Source: Cognaticolwellia aestuarii
GTDB taxonomy: Bacteria > Pseudomonadota > Gammaproteobacteria > Enterobacterales > Alteromonadaceae
Length of the DNA: 64,000 bases
NCBI RefSeq assembly: GCF_002000025.1
Contig: NZ_MUZV01000013.1
Coordinates: 20,150-84,149 of the forward strand
Direction: 5' to 3'
The notes under the pieces are model-generated. The model was given only the letters and a program-made list of their open reading frames with translations. It did no database searches and had not been told where the DNA came from. Positions 1 to 9,157 of this stretch are shown piece by piece. Every line of letters begins with the position of its first letter. Position 1 is the first letter of the stretch. The translations under genes were made by a program, and so were the position numbers.

Positions 1-404
1 ACTTCATAGCCAATAAATTCGCTGTTAATTTTTTTAATGCCCAAACGTGATAAACGTTCTTTCACGGTAATAAATGTTTGTAAACTTATGTTCGCTTCTG
101 GCATTAACAACACCTTCGCTACCTTATTTTCTTGCAAATATGAACTTACTTGGGAAAAGTTCATTGCGATACCATTAACCCGATAATCAAGGGTATTTTC
201 CCCTTCATTTTTTATGATGCCAATATTGAGACTGTCATGCGCTTCTGTAGAAGCTTTACCTTCAGCACTCAAGGGCACACTTTGCTGTTGTAGCTGCATA
301 AATTGGCTAACTAACATAAAGAAAATTAATAAGATAAACACCACATCAATCAGTGGTGTTAAACTTACTATCGGGGAGCTTTTAGGCTTTGCTGACAGTT
401 TCAT
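1..404 (-). CDS. exbD: ExbD/TolR-family biopolymer transport protein (partial, runs off the window)
   Basis: The frame opens with ATG at 404 and stays open to the window edge, so the C-terminus is missing. The N-terminus has the ExbD pattern: a short basic cytoplasmic tail, then one membrane segment containing PLIDVVFILLIFFML, whose Asp is the proton-path residue of the family. The rest is periplasmic. ExbD works with ExbB in the inner membrane and passes proton-motive force to TonB. Its first 23 bases overlap the end of the exbB-like gene, so the two are translationally coupled. The Fur-like box before exbB suggests iron control. Family assignment is firm; the exact subtype (TonB1, TonB2 or Tol) is open. 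Confidence 0.88.
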   Translation of the reverse strand, partial: MKLSAKPKSSPIVSLTPLIDVVFILLIFFMLVSQFMQLQQQSVPLSAEGKASTEAHDSLNIGIIKNEGENTLDYRVNGIAMNFSQVSSYLQENKVAKVLLMPEANISLQTFITVKERLSRLGIKKINSEFIGYE

Positions 405-1023
405 GCGTTGACTCTTGCCATTGGGTTCTGATCGATATTTCAGTTAATAAGGTTTCAATTTGACGTTGTGCTTTGGCTAACATTCGTTCATAAAGATGCC
501 ACAGCGATAATGCTGGTAAGGCAACAACAAGGCCTGCAGCGGTTGTTAACAACGCTTGAGATATACCCGCCGACAAAATGCTTGGGTCAACTTGCATACC
601 CGAGTTTTTCAACTGGTCAAAAGCATTTATCATCCCTAATACAGTACCTAAAAGGCCGAGTAAAGGAGCGGTCATACTGATCACCTCAAGGGTTTTTAAT
701 CCACCACGCATTTGCTCTATTTTATTGGTAGCGTATTGCTCCATCACCACTTCAAAGTCATCTTTGTTATGATGAATTTTTGACTGATTAACCGCATGGT
801 TAGTGATTTCATTCAGTAGGTAAGCATCGCTATGCTTTTTGCTATAGTTGACAGAAAGTGAGTTATTACTAAACTTTGTAATCCATGATGCATAGTGACG
901 ACTGTTAGCGACACCAAACCAGATGAATTGCGCCAATTTGTAACTCGCGATTGATACTGAAATGACAGAAAGTGCAATCAGCACCCATAAGCTCCAGCCA
1001 CCTTGAACTAACCATAAAGGCAT
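382..1023 (-). CDS. exbB: MotA/TolQ/ExbB-family proton channel protein
   Basis: This 213-aa protein has three membrane segments: residues about 8-30, then a pair at about 118-140 and 155-180 containing APLLGLLGTVLGMINAF and GISQALLTTAAGLVVALPAL. These are the conserved TolQ/ExbB pore helices. It forms the proton channel with the overlapping ExbD-like protein and would energise TonB-dependent uptake, for example by the receptor encoded at 4458-6512. The gene follows the response regulator on the same strand after a 79-bp gap that contains a Fur-like box, so it probably has its own iron-responsive promoter. A RBS-like ctcctg complement lies just upstream of the start. Confidence 0.9.
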   Translation of the reverse strand: MPLWLVQGGWSLWVLIALSVISVSIASYKLAQFIWFGVANSRHYASWITKFSNNSLSVNYSKKHSDAYLLNEITNHAVNQSKIHHNKDDFEVVMEQYATNKIEQMRGGLKTLEVISMTAPLLGLLGTVLGMINAFDQLKNSGMQVDPSILSAGISQALLTTAAGLVVALPALSLWHLYERMLAKAQRQIETLLTEISIRTQWQESTHETVSKA

Positions 1024-1053
1024 TTTTTATCTCCTGAAAATATATTATCTGAA

Positions 1054-1072
1054 TGTAATGGTAATCATGAAT
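1054..1072. promoter_or_regulatory. Fur-like box upstream of exbBD
   Basis: The 19-mer matches the Fur consensus GATAATGATAATCATTATC at 13 of 19 positions by eye and keeps the TAATGNTAATCAT core. It lies about 30 bp upstream of the exbB start and downstream of the regulator gene. Iron repression of exbBD is known in many gammaproteobacteria; here it is inferred from the site. Confidence 0.55.
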
Positions 1073-1102
1073 ATTACTATTGAGCGTAATCACTAATGCT
1101 GA

Positions 1103-1774
1103 TTAAAAAGGGTGGACTAGGTGATACCCTTGCCCATAAACCGTATCGATAACAGGCTGTTGAAAAGGCTTTTCAAGTGCGATGCGTAAGCGATAAATAT
1201 GGGTTCTAAGCGGTGCACTTGCAGGAGATTCTTCGCCCCAAATCTCTTGTTCAAGCATTCGGCGAGAGACCGTATTTGGATAGTGCTGCACTAGCACTTT
1301 TAAGATATTCATTTGTAAAAAATGTAGTTTTACTGTGGTGTCATTGCAGGTTACGGTTCTTAAGTTATAGTCAATTTTAAGTTTTGCTACTGTTTGTTGG
1401 CCAATATCCCTACGGGGTCCACGTAAGGATAAGGCTTTAACACGACAATGAAGTTCGTCATATGATAAAGGGCTAACAATAAAGTCATCGGCACCAGCAC
1501 TAAAGGCGGCAATTTTATCTTGTATATCATCTTTATCACTTAAAAATATTATCGGTGTACTGATAAAAAGCTCATTTCTAATTTTATGGCAAAGGGCCAA
1601 ACCATTTAGTTTAGTAAGTTCAATGTTCATAATGATGACTTCGTATTTGTTCTTTGAAGCGAGTTCAAAGCCTGAAACACCATTAAATGCAAAATCAATT
1701 TCAATATTCTGGTTAGATAAAAAGTCCCCAATAGACTCGGCACTTTTCAAGTTGTTTTCAATTAATAAGATCAT
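1103..1774 (-). CDS. Atypical OmpR/PhoB-family response regulator with degenerate receiver
   Basis: This 223-aa protein has a receiver (about 1-118) and a winged-helix trans_reg_C domain (about 125-223, ending IDTVYGQGYHLV). The receiver lacks key residues. The phosphoacceptor Asp is Asn50 (context VIIMNIEL), one acidic-pocket Asp is Asn7 (LLIENN), and the conserved Lys is Ser101 (FIVSPLS). The fold looks intact and the frame is unbroken, so this is a pseudo-receiver rather than a pseudogene. No kinase gene adjoins it. A Fur-like box and three 11-bp-spaced TGTCTA-type repeats lie in its divergent promoter with the PepSY gene. The DNA-binding domain resembles that of the canonical regulator at 14008-14682. 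Confidence 0.85.
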   Translation of the reverse strand: MILLIENNLKSAESIGDFLSNQNIEIDFAFNGVSGFELASKNKYEVIIMNIELTKLNGLALCHKIRNELFISTPIIFLSDKDDIQDKIAAFSAGADDFIVSPLSYDELHCRVKALSLRGPRRDIGQQTVAKLKIDYNLRTVTCNDTTVKLHFLQMNILKVLVQHYPNTVSRRMLEQEIWGEESPASAPLRTHIYRLRIALEKPFQQPVIDTVYGQGYHLVHPF

Positions 1775-1791
1775 ATCTTAATACTGCTGAT

Positions 1792-1810
1792 GTTAATGAT
1801 TATCATTCGT
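1792..1810. promoter_or_regulatory. Fur-like box in the regulator/PepSY divergent promoter
   Basis: The 19-mer matches the Fur consensus at 14 of 19 positions. It contains the perfect inverted core AATGA-tta-TCATT (1795-1807). It lies 18 bp upstream of the response-regulator start and about 145 bp upstream of the PepSY gene, so it most directly controls the regulator. Confidence 0.65.
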
Positions 1811-1840
1811 GAATATTTGCATCGATTTTACTCCTTGCGA

Positions 1841-1868
1841 TGTCTAATTAATGTCTAATTTATGCCTA
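1841..1868 (+). promoter_or_regulatory. Three 11-bp-spaced hexamers TGTCTA/TGTCTA/TGCCTA (OmpR-family-type operator)
   Basis: Hexamers TGTCTA at 1841, TGTCTA at 1852 and TGCCTA at 1863 are separated by exactly 11 bp start to start. One-turn spacing of direct repeats is the hallmark of OmpR/PhoB/PhoP-type dimers. The hexamer differs from the PhoP box half-site TGTTTA by one base. Related pairs occur at 3288, 11004 and 11485. The site lies between the divergent regulator and PepSY genes, so autoregulation is possible. Confidence 0.55.
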
Positions 1869-1955
1869 AAGAAGAGATTTTTTGTGATATTTGTCAGGTT
1901 GATCTTTGAGTGAACTTGTTGGTGTTAAATTCAAGGTTTTTATTAGTCGTATTTT

Positions 1956-2489
1956 ATGAAAGTAAAGCATAAACATCTTCGAACCTTGCATATATATTGC
2001 TCATTAATTTGCTGCACTTTGTTACTGGTTTTTTCATTAACAGGGCTCAGTTTAAATCATAGGGCGCTGTTTGAAGCAACACCAGAGCAAACTACTAATC
2101 ATCATACTATTGATAACCTTGATATAAAGAGCCTTAACTTACTCTTACGTGAAGCTGATATCTCCTTGAGTAAAATTAAGCTTAGTGAATTAATTTTACA
2201 CAAAGAGTTATCTTTACCAAGCCCAGGAAAAAGACTTGAATTATATATAGAAGATCAACAGCTATTTATTGAAAGCACTGACTTTGGTTTAGTCAGTCAA
2301 TTGAATGAGCTGCATCAAGGGCGATATACCAGTAGCGTTTGGAAGGCTGTTTCTGATATTACCGCCTTGGTTTTCATTCTTATTGCGATTACCGGTATTT
2401 GGTTAAGTCTCAGAGATAAGAAACAACGTCGTAATTATTTATATTTTTTATCATTAAGCGCCATTACATTTATACTATTCATGGAATAA
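1956..2489 (+). CDS. PepSY-associated membrane protein
   Basis: This 177-aa protein has an N-terminal membrane helix (about 8-30, SLICCTLLLVFSLTGLSLNHRALF), a periplasmic part of about 100 residues and two further helices (about 130-150 and 158-176). It fits small PepSY-TM proteins that are commonly found beside TonB-dependent receptors and ferric reductase-like genes. The stop is 4 bp before the DUF2271 gene, so the two form an operon. The Fur-like box and 11-bp repeats upstream suggest iron and two-component control. Its molecular role is unproven; a part in periplasmic iron/flavin redox is inferred from family context. Confidence 0.75.
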   Translation: MKVKHKHLRTLHIYCSLICCTLLLVFSLTGLSLNHRALFEATPEQTTNHHTIDNLDIKSLNLLLREADISLSKIKLSELILHKELSLPSPGKRLELYIEDQQLFIESTDFGLVSQLNELHQGRYTSSVWKAVSDITALVFILIAITGIWLSLRDKKQRRNYLYFLSLSAITFILFME

Positions 2490-2493
2490 ACAA

Positions 2494-3015
2494 TTGAAAA
2501 TAAAATTAAGTGTTTGCATCATTTTAATAACTAGCCTGTTTTTTATTGAAGAGTCTTCAGCGAAAGAAAAGTCATCAGCACTAGAGAAATCCTTTATTAA
2601 CGCCGAGGCTGCGGTAAAACAAGACATTATCGTTCATGTGGAGCTGCCATCCTTTGGTAGAAAACAGCTCAATCCTTATTTTGCTCTCTGGCTAAGTAAA
2701 AAAAACAATCAACATAAAGCGTTGGTAGTGATCAGAGAAAAGGTCAAATGGTTAAGAGATTTGAAAAGGTTTTGGCGTAGTATTGCGCGAGAAAACCGCA
2801 GTGAAAGTGACGCGGTTACTGGCGCAACAAGCAAAAATAAAACCTTTGACTATACCTTCACTGTCAATGGCACTTGGGATGAAATTTCTTTAGAGGTTGC
2901 AAGAGAGCATGGTAAAAAAGAGTTAATCACTCTCCCTATTTCACTGACAAAATCATGCGTTAATGGCGAACTTGAAATAGAAAAGTTTTGTATTGAACGT
3001 GGAAATAATAACTAG
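2494..3015 (+). CDS. DUF2271 periplasmic protein
   Basis: The 173-aa protein starts at TTG 2494, 4 bp after the PepSY stop, with a GGA-containing stretch about 8 bases before it. A signal peptide (KLSVCIILITSLFFIEESSA) is followed by a domain with WLRDLKRFWR and SDAVTGATSKNK, the signature of DUF2271, a family of secreted proteins usually linked to PepSY and flavin-transfer (ApbE-like) genes. The AVTGAT motif resembles flavinylation-linked motifs, so an association with periplasmic flavin redox is plausible but inferred. Its last four bases overlap the end of the convergent DUF2798 gene. Confidence 0.75.
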   Translation: MKIKLSVCIILITSLFFIEESSAKEKSSALEKSFINAEAAVKQDIIVHVELPSFGRKQLNPYFALWLSKKNNQHKALVVIREKVKWLRDLKRFWRSIARENRSESDAVTGATSKNKTFDYTFTVNGTWDEISLEVAREHGKKELITLPISLTKSCVNGELEIEKFCIERGNNN

Positions 3016-3242
3016 CTTTCCGGCAACATTTTCTTAACCAAATATTGCACCACTGGGCCCATGAAAAATGCTGTTGGAAAGGCAATGGGCCATGCAAAAA
3101 TAAAAGCATCACGCCATGCCTCTAGGAATAACACGCCAGTACCATTCAATTTCATCGCAATAATACAGCCGCTCATGACAGAGGCCATTAACAGCGACAT
3201 TAACGCAGAAGTCAATAGTCTAAATTGTAGTTTATAACTCAT
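3012..3242 (-). CDS. DUF2798 small membrane protein
   Basis: The 76-aa protein has two hydrophobic helices (about 8-30 and 44-68) with the family features LLTSALMSLLMASVMSG, then WPIAFPTAFFMGPVVQYLVKKML. DUF2798 proteins are small inner-membrane proteins of unknown function found across proteobacteria. It converges on the DUF2271 gene with a 4-bp overlap and diverges from the DUF4198 gene. The 130-bp shared promoter region contains an 11-bp-spaced TGTC repeat and an inverted repeat. Confidence 0.8.
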   Translation of the reverse strand: MSYKLQFRLLTSALMSLLMASVMSGCIIAMKLNGTGVLFLEAWRDAFIFAWPIAFPTAFFMGPVVQYLVKKMLPES

Positions 3243-3287
3243 TTATATCCTATCTGTTGAATGGTTTTTACAGTGTAAAGGCAAAGC

Positions 3288-3317
3288 TGTCTACAATTTG
3301 TCACCCCCAAGTGACAA
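3288..3317. promoter_or_regulatory. TGTC direct repeat overlapping an inverted repeat, DUF2798/DUF4198 promoter
   Basis: TGTCTA at 3288 and TGTC at 3299 are 11 bp apart, matching the repeats at 1841, 11004 and 11485 (shared TGTCTACAA then TGTC). The second half-site is also the left arm of a perfect inverted repeat, TTGTCAC (3298-3304) and GTGACAA (3311-3317). It lies about 60-90 bp before the DUF4198 start. An operator is likely; its binder is inferred to be an OmpR-family regulator. Confidence 0.45.
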
Positions 3318-3375
3318 TTCGGTGATACAAGTTGGGCAATAATGATTGCTGTTGTCAATTAAAGGAAACGACTTA

Positions 3376-4179
3376 ATGAAAAAAATTATACTAGCCAGCG
3401 CTTTATTCGCTACATGTACTGCCGTAAAAGCACATGATATTTGGATAAAAGCCGATACTCATGAAATTAATAGCGAAGAACAAAAAGTATTTGCGTTAGA
3501 TGTTTCTCGTTCAGCTCAAGCATACGTTGCTGAATCAAATCATGAAGTTAAAAGTCTTATGATGACGTCACCAAAAGGCACATCAACAACGTTGAATGCG
3601 GATTACTCAGGTAAAGTAAAAGAAGTATTTGAAGTAGAATTCAATGAATCTGGTACTTATCATTTCGAAAGCCCAATGACAAAAGTGTTTCTTTCATTCT
3701 ATTTTGATGAAACGGGTAAAAAACATAAAATTAGAATGCCTAAAACAGAGTATCACACATTACCTAAAGGTTCTAAACCTGAGAAAACAGTAGAAAAGCA
3801 AATAATTACAGAAACATACGTTAGCTATAATGGTTTTAGTGATATAAAGCAAACCCGTAATGACGGTTTACAAATTGTGCTAATGCAACACCCTAATAAA
3901 TTAAGAGCAGGCAAAGCTTTTAGCTTCAAATTAACTTATAACGGACAACCTATACCCGAAGCTGAAATTGCGTTAAAAAGCTTAAATGAATTTTATTACC
4001 AAGACAGCGATAAAGTTGAAGTTAACTTGACTCCAAAAGATAAAGGCCTTGTAACTTTCAACCCAAAATACCCTGGACGTTATTTAATGGGTGTTGAATT
4101 CGGTGTAGAGCTTAAAGATAATGAAATGGCAGATTTTAGATCTATTGAAAAATTCTTAACATTTGAGATCACTCAATAA
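3376..4179 (+). CDS. DUF4198 periplasmic protein
   Basis: The start at ATG 3376 is chosen because AAGGAA lies at proper distance upstream and a clean signal peptide follows (KKIILASALFATCTAVKA, cleaved before HDIW). The mature protein of about 245 residues starts with the HDIWIKA motif typical of DUF4198, a family of secreted beta-rich proteins linked to metal uptake and TonB receptors. The C-terminal part, with KAFSFKLTYNGQPIPEAEI, resembles a carboxypeptidase-regulatory-like beta fold. It is transcribed with, and about 280 bp before, the TonB-dependent receptor, so a role in delivering or binding an iron or other metal ligand is likely. Confidence 0.75.
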   Translation: MKKIILASALFATCTAVKAHDIWIKADTHEINSEEQKVFALDVSRSAQAYVAESNHEVKSLMMTSPKGTSTTLNADYSGKVKEVFEVEFNESGTYHFESPMTKVFLSFYFDETGKKHKIRMPKTEYHTLPKGSKPEKTVEKQIITETYVSYNGFSDIKQTRNDGLQIVLMQHPNKLRAGKAFSFKLTYNGQPIPEAEIALKSLNEFYYQDSDKVEVNLTPKDKGLVTFNPKYPGRYLMGVEFGVELKDNEMADFRSIEKFLTFEITQ

Positions 4180-4200
4180 GCACAATGTAAAGTCCAAATT

Positions 4201-4225
4201 GACGGGGGCGACCTTAGCCCGCGTC
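4201..4225 (+). terminator. Hairpin after the DUF4198 gene
   Basis: GACGGGGGC (4201-4209) pairs with GCCCGCGTC (4217-4225) at 8 of 9 positions around a 7-base loop. No T-run follows, so it may attenuate rather than terminate. Confidence 0.35.
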
Positions 4226-4415
4226 ATCCCCTTCTTACGCTAAGTTCCCAATATTAACGAACCTGCTTATTACGATTAAAATTAATTCTTCTCATTTTTA
4301 ATGCCAACCAGTAATTATCCGTTTTTCTCGTAAAAAAGTAAGCCAGTAACTAAAAAGTTTTGTATTACTTCACCCTAAATACGTTCATGTGACAATTAGA
4401 ATACAAACCCTAAAT

Positions 4416-4434
4416 TATAATGAATCTCATTTGC
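4416..4434. promoter_or_regulatory. Fur-like box upstream of the TonB-dependent receptor
   Basis: The site holds the inverted core AATGA-atc-TCATT and matches the 19-bp Fur consensus at 13 positions. It ends 23 bp before the receptor start at 4458, a usual place for a repressor. It is the third Fur-like site within 3.4 kb, which supports an iron-regulated cluster. Confidence 0.6.
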
Positions 4435-4457
4435 AATACCATTTAGGGATAACTTTC

Positions 4458-6512
4458 ATGAACACATCTAAAATTTCACTGGCAGTTTGCTTAGCCTTAA
4501 GCAGCCAATCAGCAATAGCTGAAGTTAACGACGCAGACAAATACTTACTTGATAGCATTACTGTTATTGCAAGCGACTCAGAAGAAAGTAAACAAGATTC
4601 TGTTAGAGCGCCTCAGGCTATTTCAACGCTTAATGAAGCAACGATTAAGAATATAGCAAGTAAAAACGTGCCTGCCGCGTTACGCATTATTCCTAATGTT
4701 GATATTTTGGGCGGACCAACGCCAACGAGTGAAAACATTTCAATTCGTGGTTTGCCGCAATCGCACGCTTACATTGCTATTGATGGTATTTATCAAAGTA
4801 ATTATGCAACCAAGCGAGGCAGCTGGCACTTAAATCCTAACTTTGTTAAAAGTATCAAAGTTACTGCCGGACCAACTTCTGGTGCAGCAGCAGGTAAAGT
4901 CACTATTGCAACCTTGTCTGCGTTAGACTTATTAGCGCAAGATGAGACATTTGGCGCTAAAGTTGATTTAGGCTATCGTAGTAACAATGCACAAACAGAT
5001 TATGGCTTATCTTTGTTTGGTAAATCAAATACGTTCGATTATTTAGTTGCAGGCCAAACAAGTGACCGCGATGGTTACGAAATAGGTGGCGGCGGCGTTA
5101 ATGAAAGAACCCGTGGTGACCAAACGTCTGGCCTTATTAAAGTAGGCAACCAATTCAGTGCCGATCAACGTTTAGTCTTTACTTTTAATTATGACGACAG
5201 CCGTACATACCAAGTAAGAAACGATGTTGGTTTCCGTGACGCTAAGTATACCGGTAGCTCATTAGTCTGGAGTGACTCTGCCAGTGATAATGATTTACTA
5301 GATCTACAAGCATCATTGTATTTGAACAATGTTGATTCATTCTCTTGGGAAGAAGAAAGAGGCGATATTGAAGGTATTCAAGACATTCAAGATGAGAGCT
5401 GGGGCTATAGCATTGGCAACAATTCATTAACTGACTTTGGTTTAGTACACTATGGTACATCAGGTCATTTTACAACGCACACTGGTGCTATTATCAAGAC
5501 TGATGCTAACACGGGTGAAATAGTTGAAGATGAAAGTGCAGGTAGTGAAGCATCAAGTGAAGCACATAAGCTTGCAGCTTGGGTGAATGTACAGTTACCT
5601 ATTGGTGACGCTTTTGAAGTGATACCAGGTATTCGTTATGATTCCTTTTACGTAGAATCATCTAATGCTATCGGCTTAGATGGTGAAGCATTATTAAGAG
5701 ATGGTCGGACAGAAACACGTGCGTCTAAATCATTAAATGTAATTTACCATGCTAATGACGAAATTAAGTTTTTTGCTTCATATGCTGAAGCAATTAACAA
5801 CCCAGGTAATGGCTCGCTATTTACTTCTGGCCGTGGCTTTAAACCTAATCCGAACTTAAAGTCTGAGCGTGCTGACAACAAAGAGTTAGGTGTAGTTTTT
5901 GATTACCAAAGTGTTTTTGCTAATAACGATTCTTTAGTAACACGATTCAATATCTTCCAAAATGATATCAAAGACTTTATTACTGATATTTACAGTGTTG
6001 ACTGGCCTGATGGTGAAAAAGTTAATATTGGTGAAGCGAAATTAAAAGGTTTTGAAGTAACATCAAGTTATTTATTAGGAGATTTTGACTTCTCTGCTAG
6101 CTATGGTAAAACTCGCGGCACAGATACTAATACAGGTTGGTATTTACAAAGCATGCCATCTAATAAGATTAACCTTGTCAGTAACTACACAGTCAACGAT
6201 GAGTTAATTATTGGTACTAGTGCAAGATTTTCATTCACACATGATAATGTACCGACAGAGCAACTTATTGAAGGTGGTGGCAGCGAAACAATTCCAGCTG
6301 AAGGCTCAGAATCTTGGTTTACCATGGATATTTTCGGTACTTACGAGCCGAAAGCTGTTAGTGGCTTAACGGTTAAGTTATCGGCAACTAACCTATTTGA
6401 TCAAAGCTATGCACAACGTAAAGAATACGAAAGAAATGGCGATCTTAGCAATCCTATTGATTTTTATGAAGAAGGCCGTAGTGTTAACTTAAATGTAAGT
6501 TATGCGTTTTAA
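4458..6512 (+). CDS. TonB-dependent outer membrane receptor (siderophore/iron type)
   Basis: ATG 4458 is preferred over an upstream GTG at 4389 because a signal peptide (KISLAVCLALSSQSAIAE) begins there and a Fur-like box lies between. The 684-aa product has a plug domain (about 45-155, with SVRAPQAISTLNEATI and ISIRGLPQSHAYIAIDGIYQS), then a 22-strand-type barrel ending in VNLNVSYAF with the terminal aromatic. This is a normal length for the family. It imports a ligand using TonB-ExbB-ExbD energy. The ligand cannot be read from the sequence; the Fur-like site points to iron. A strong hairpin follows the gene. Confidence 0.92.
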   Translation: MNTSKISLAVCLALSSQSAIAEVNDADKYLLDSITVIASDSEESKQDSVRAPQAISTLNEATIKNIASKNVPAALRIIPNVDILGGPTPTSENISIRGLPQSHAYIAIDGIYQSNYATKRGSWHLNPNFVKSIKVTAGPTSGAAAGKVTIATLSALDLLAQDETFGAKVDLGYRSNNAQTDYGLSLFGKSNTFDYLVAGQTSDRDGYEIGGGGVNERTRGDQTSGLIKVGNQFSADQRLVFTFNYDDSRTYQVRNDVGFRDAKYTGSSLVWSDSASDNDLLDLQASLYLNNVDSFSWEEERGDIEGIQDIQDESWGYSIGNNSLTDFGLVHYGTSGHFTTHTGAIIKTDANTGEIVEDESAGSEASSEAHKLAAWVNVQLPIGDAFEVIPGIRYDSFYVESSNAIGLDGEALLRDGRTETRASKSLNVIYHANDEIKFFASYAEAINNPGNGSLFTSGRGFKPNPNLKSERADNKELGVVFDYQSVFANNDSLVTRFNIFQNDIKDFITDIYSVDWPDGEKVNIGEAKLKGFEVTSSYLLGDFDFSASYGKTRGTDTNTGWYLQSMPSNKINLVSNYTVNDELIIGTSARFSFTHDNVPTEQLIEGGGSETIPAEGSESWFTMDIFGTYEPKAVSGLTVKLSATNLFDQSYAQRKEYERNGDLSNPIDFYEEGRSVNLNVSYAF

Positions 6513-6534
6513 CTTTTTGATATAACGCTTATCA

Positions 6535-6576
6535 CGAATAACCGCTATTTTACTTCTTTATAATAGCGGTTATTCG
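6535..6576 (+). terminator. Long perfect inverted repeat after the TonB receptor gene
   Basis: The 15-base arms 6535-6549 and 6562-6576 are perfectly complementary around a 12-base loop and begin about 22 bp after the stop codon. Only a short T stretch follows. This is a probable transcription end or mRNA-stabilising hairpin. Confidence 0.7.
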
Positions 6577-7121
6577 TTTAGATGTTTGTCAGCAGGCGGG
6601 GAAATGCTACCTAGAATCTTATTGTAGATTAAATTTACCTTGGCCATATTTAATTTGGTGAAGGTTTACTCGAACTTACGATATGTTAACTCTTCAGCGC
6701 CGAAGTAATTGCGGCACTAAAACACTTTAATGCTTGTATTAAGATTCCCATTGAATATGCCTAGCTTTATTTTGAATTAAGTCGCAAGATGGCTATAAAG
6801 AAAAAGTCATCCATTGATACTTTATCGCCTCTACTAACAGTGCTGTCACAGTCAATTTATTAGCTTATTTATTCATCACTCATAAGTACCCGAAATAGCC
6901 TACAATCGATTTAACATCATAATTTTGAGCTTTGCGAATTCCCCCCCCCCTAACCTATTAATATAATTTTTTTAGGAATAATCTCCTGAACCAAAAATCA
7001 GCATGTCTCAATATTTCCCTAGTCCTCAACTTTATGACTAGTAATATTAAGCGTCGTTGGCTCAGGCAATACTTAACACAAAGAATAGGTACTTCCTCCC
7101 CCAACTTATTATGGCAAAAAT
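6577..7121. other. Gene-poor spacer with a C10 homopolymer
   Basis: No convincing gene is seen in either strand. Reading frames are broken every 20-30 codons and the minus-strand 63-codon frame near 7000 has no family features. A run of ten C bases occupies 6941-6950, which is striking in AT-rich DNA. The spacer ends at the left end of the IS3-family element. Confidence 0.6.
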
Positions 7122-7190
7122 TGTAGTGGTTTAATGATCTCGGACACAATTTAAGGTGGTATTATTACCACTTACATGAGGTGTCACATG

Positions 7191-8350
<1,160 letters not shown>

Positions 8351-8450
8351 CCACTACAAATAATACAAATTTAAATAAAGGCTAAATTATAGAAGGTATA
8401 AATCTAGTATATACTTAGCCTCAAATAAGTTTTTAATATAAGAGTTATCT

Positions 8451-8846
8451 ATGTTTTTAGAACACGGTTCATTTGAATTCGAAATTCAAGGACAGATTTT
8501 AATAATGCGCCCACTTGGAGCTTGGAATTTTGAGACAGCGGTTAGGTGTTGCAAAGAGTATAAAGAGTTAGCCAATACTATTAACGATTCTCCTTGGGCC
8601 TGTTTGGTAAATTTGTCATTATGGGAGTTAGGCACGCCTGATATTTGGCACGAAATTGATAAGGTTAATGCATGGGCTGATACAAATAATGAGAAATTTG
8701 AAGCCGTGATTTGCTCAAACAGCTTACAAAACACTTTACTAGAGCAAACCTATGATAAATTTAAAAATGTTCAGACAGATTTTTTTTACACAGAGGCAGA
8801 GGCGCTAAAGTGGCTAAACACCAAATTAGTAACACATAACGAATAA
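8451..8846 (+). CDS. STAS/SpoIIAA-like small protein
   Basis: The 131-aa cytoplasmic protein has no signal peptide or membrane helix. It begins MFLEHGSFEFEIQG and has alternating strands and helices like the STAS/SpoIIAA-like fold. It is a distant paralogue of the 126-aa product of 35227-35607: both share an N-terminal HG(S/T) strand, an internal TPD then helix with W, and a C-terminal helix ending WL(N/L)T(K/Q)L. Its function is unknown. The IS element ends 92 bp upstream, so its native promoter may have been changed. Confidence 0.65.
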   Translation: MFLEHGSFEFEIQGQILIMRPLGAWNFETAVRCCKEYKELANTINDSPWACLVNLSLWELGTPDIWHEIDKVNAWADTNNEKFEAVICSNSLQNTLLEQTYDKFKNVQTDFFYTEAEALKWLNTKLVTHNE

Positions 8847-9157
8847 ATCTTTTTACACTACTACAAAAATTTGTAGCGGGTAGTTAGGCATTTCATTGGT
8901 ATTACTGTCTTTATCCTAAACGTCACTCAAGAAGCAAAAATGAATCTGATCAATGAATAACAGTATATGCAAAACTACAGTCAAATTATTACACTATCTC
9001 TAGTCGCTTCTTCTGTTAACCCAGATAATAAAATAATAGGAGCCCCCTTCCTAGTAGGCACCAGCACGAAGTGCTGCAGCTAAAGTAGCTTATAAAACTA
9101 AAAATATAGCCCCCTTTATTAAGCGTTGCTGGCAGCACAATAAAATATACCCAGTAA
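8847..9157. other. Spacer before the cytochrome c remnant
   Basis: No open frame with family features is seen. Short frames are interrupted, and the region may hold the decayed 5' part of the cytochrome gene that follows, but the match is too weak to call. Confidence 0.5.

Noticed and set aside
3342..3360. Fourth Fur box upstream of the DUF4198 gene
   Set aside because: Only the left half AATGA matches; the right half CTGTT does not, so it is not separable from chance.
6580..6960. Remnant of a coding gene between the TonB receptor and the IS element
   Set aside because: Short frames such as YFGAEELTYRKFE on the minus strand look protein-like, but none extends beyond a few codons or matches a family I know.
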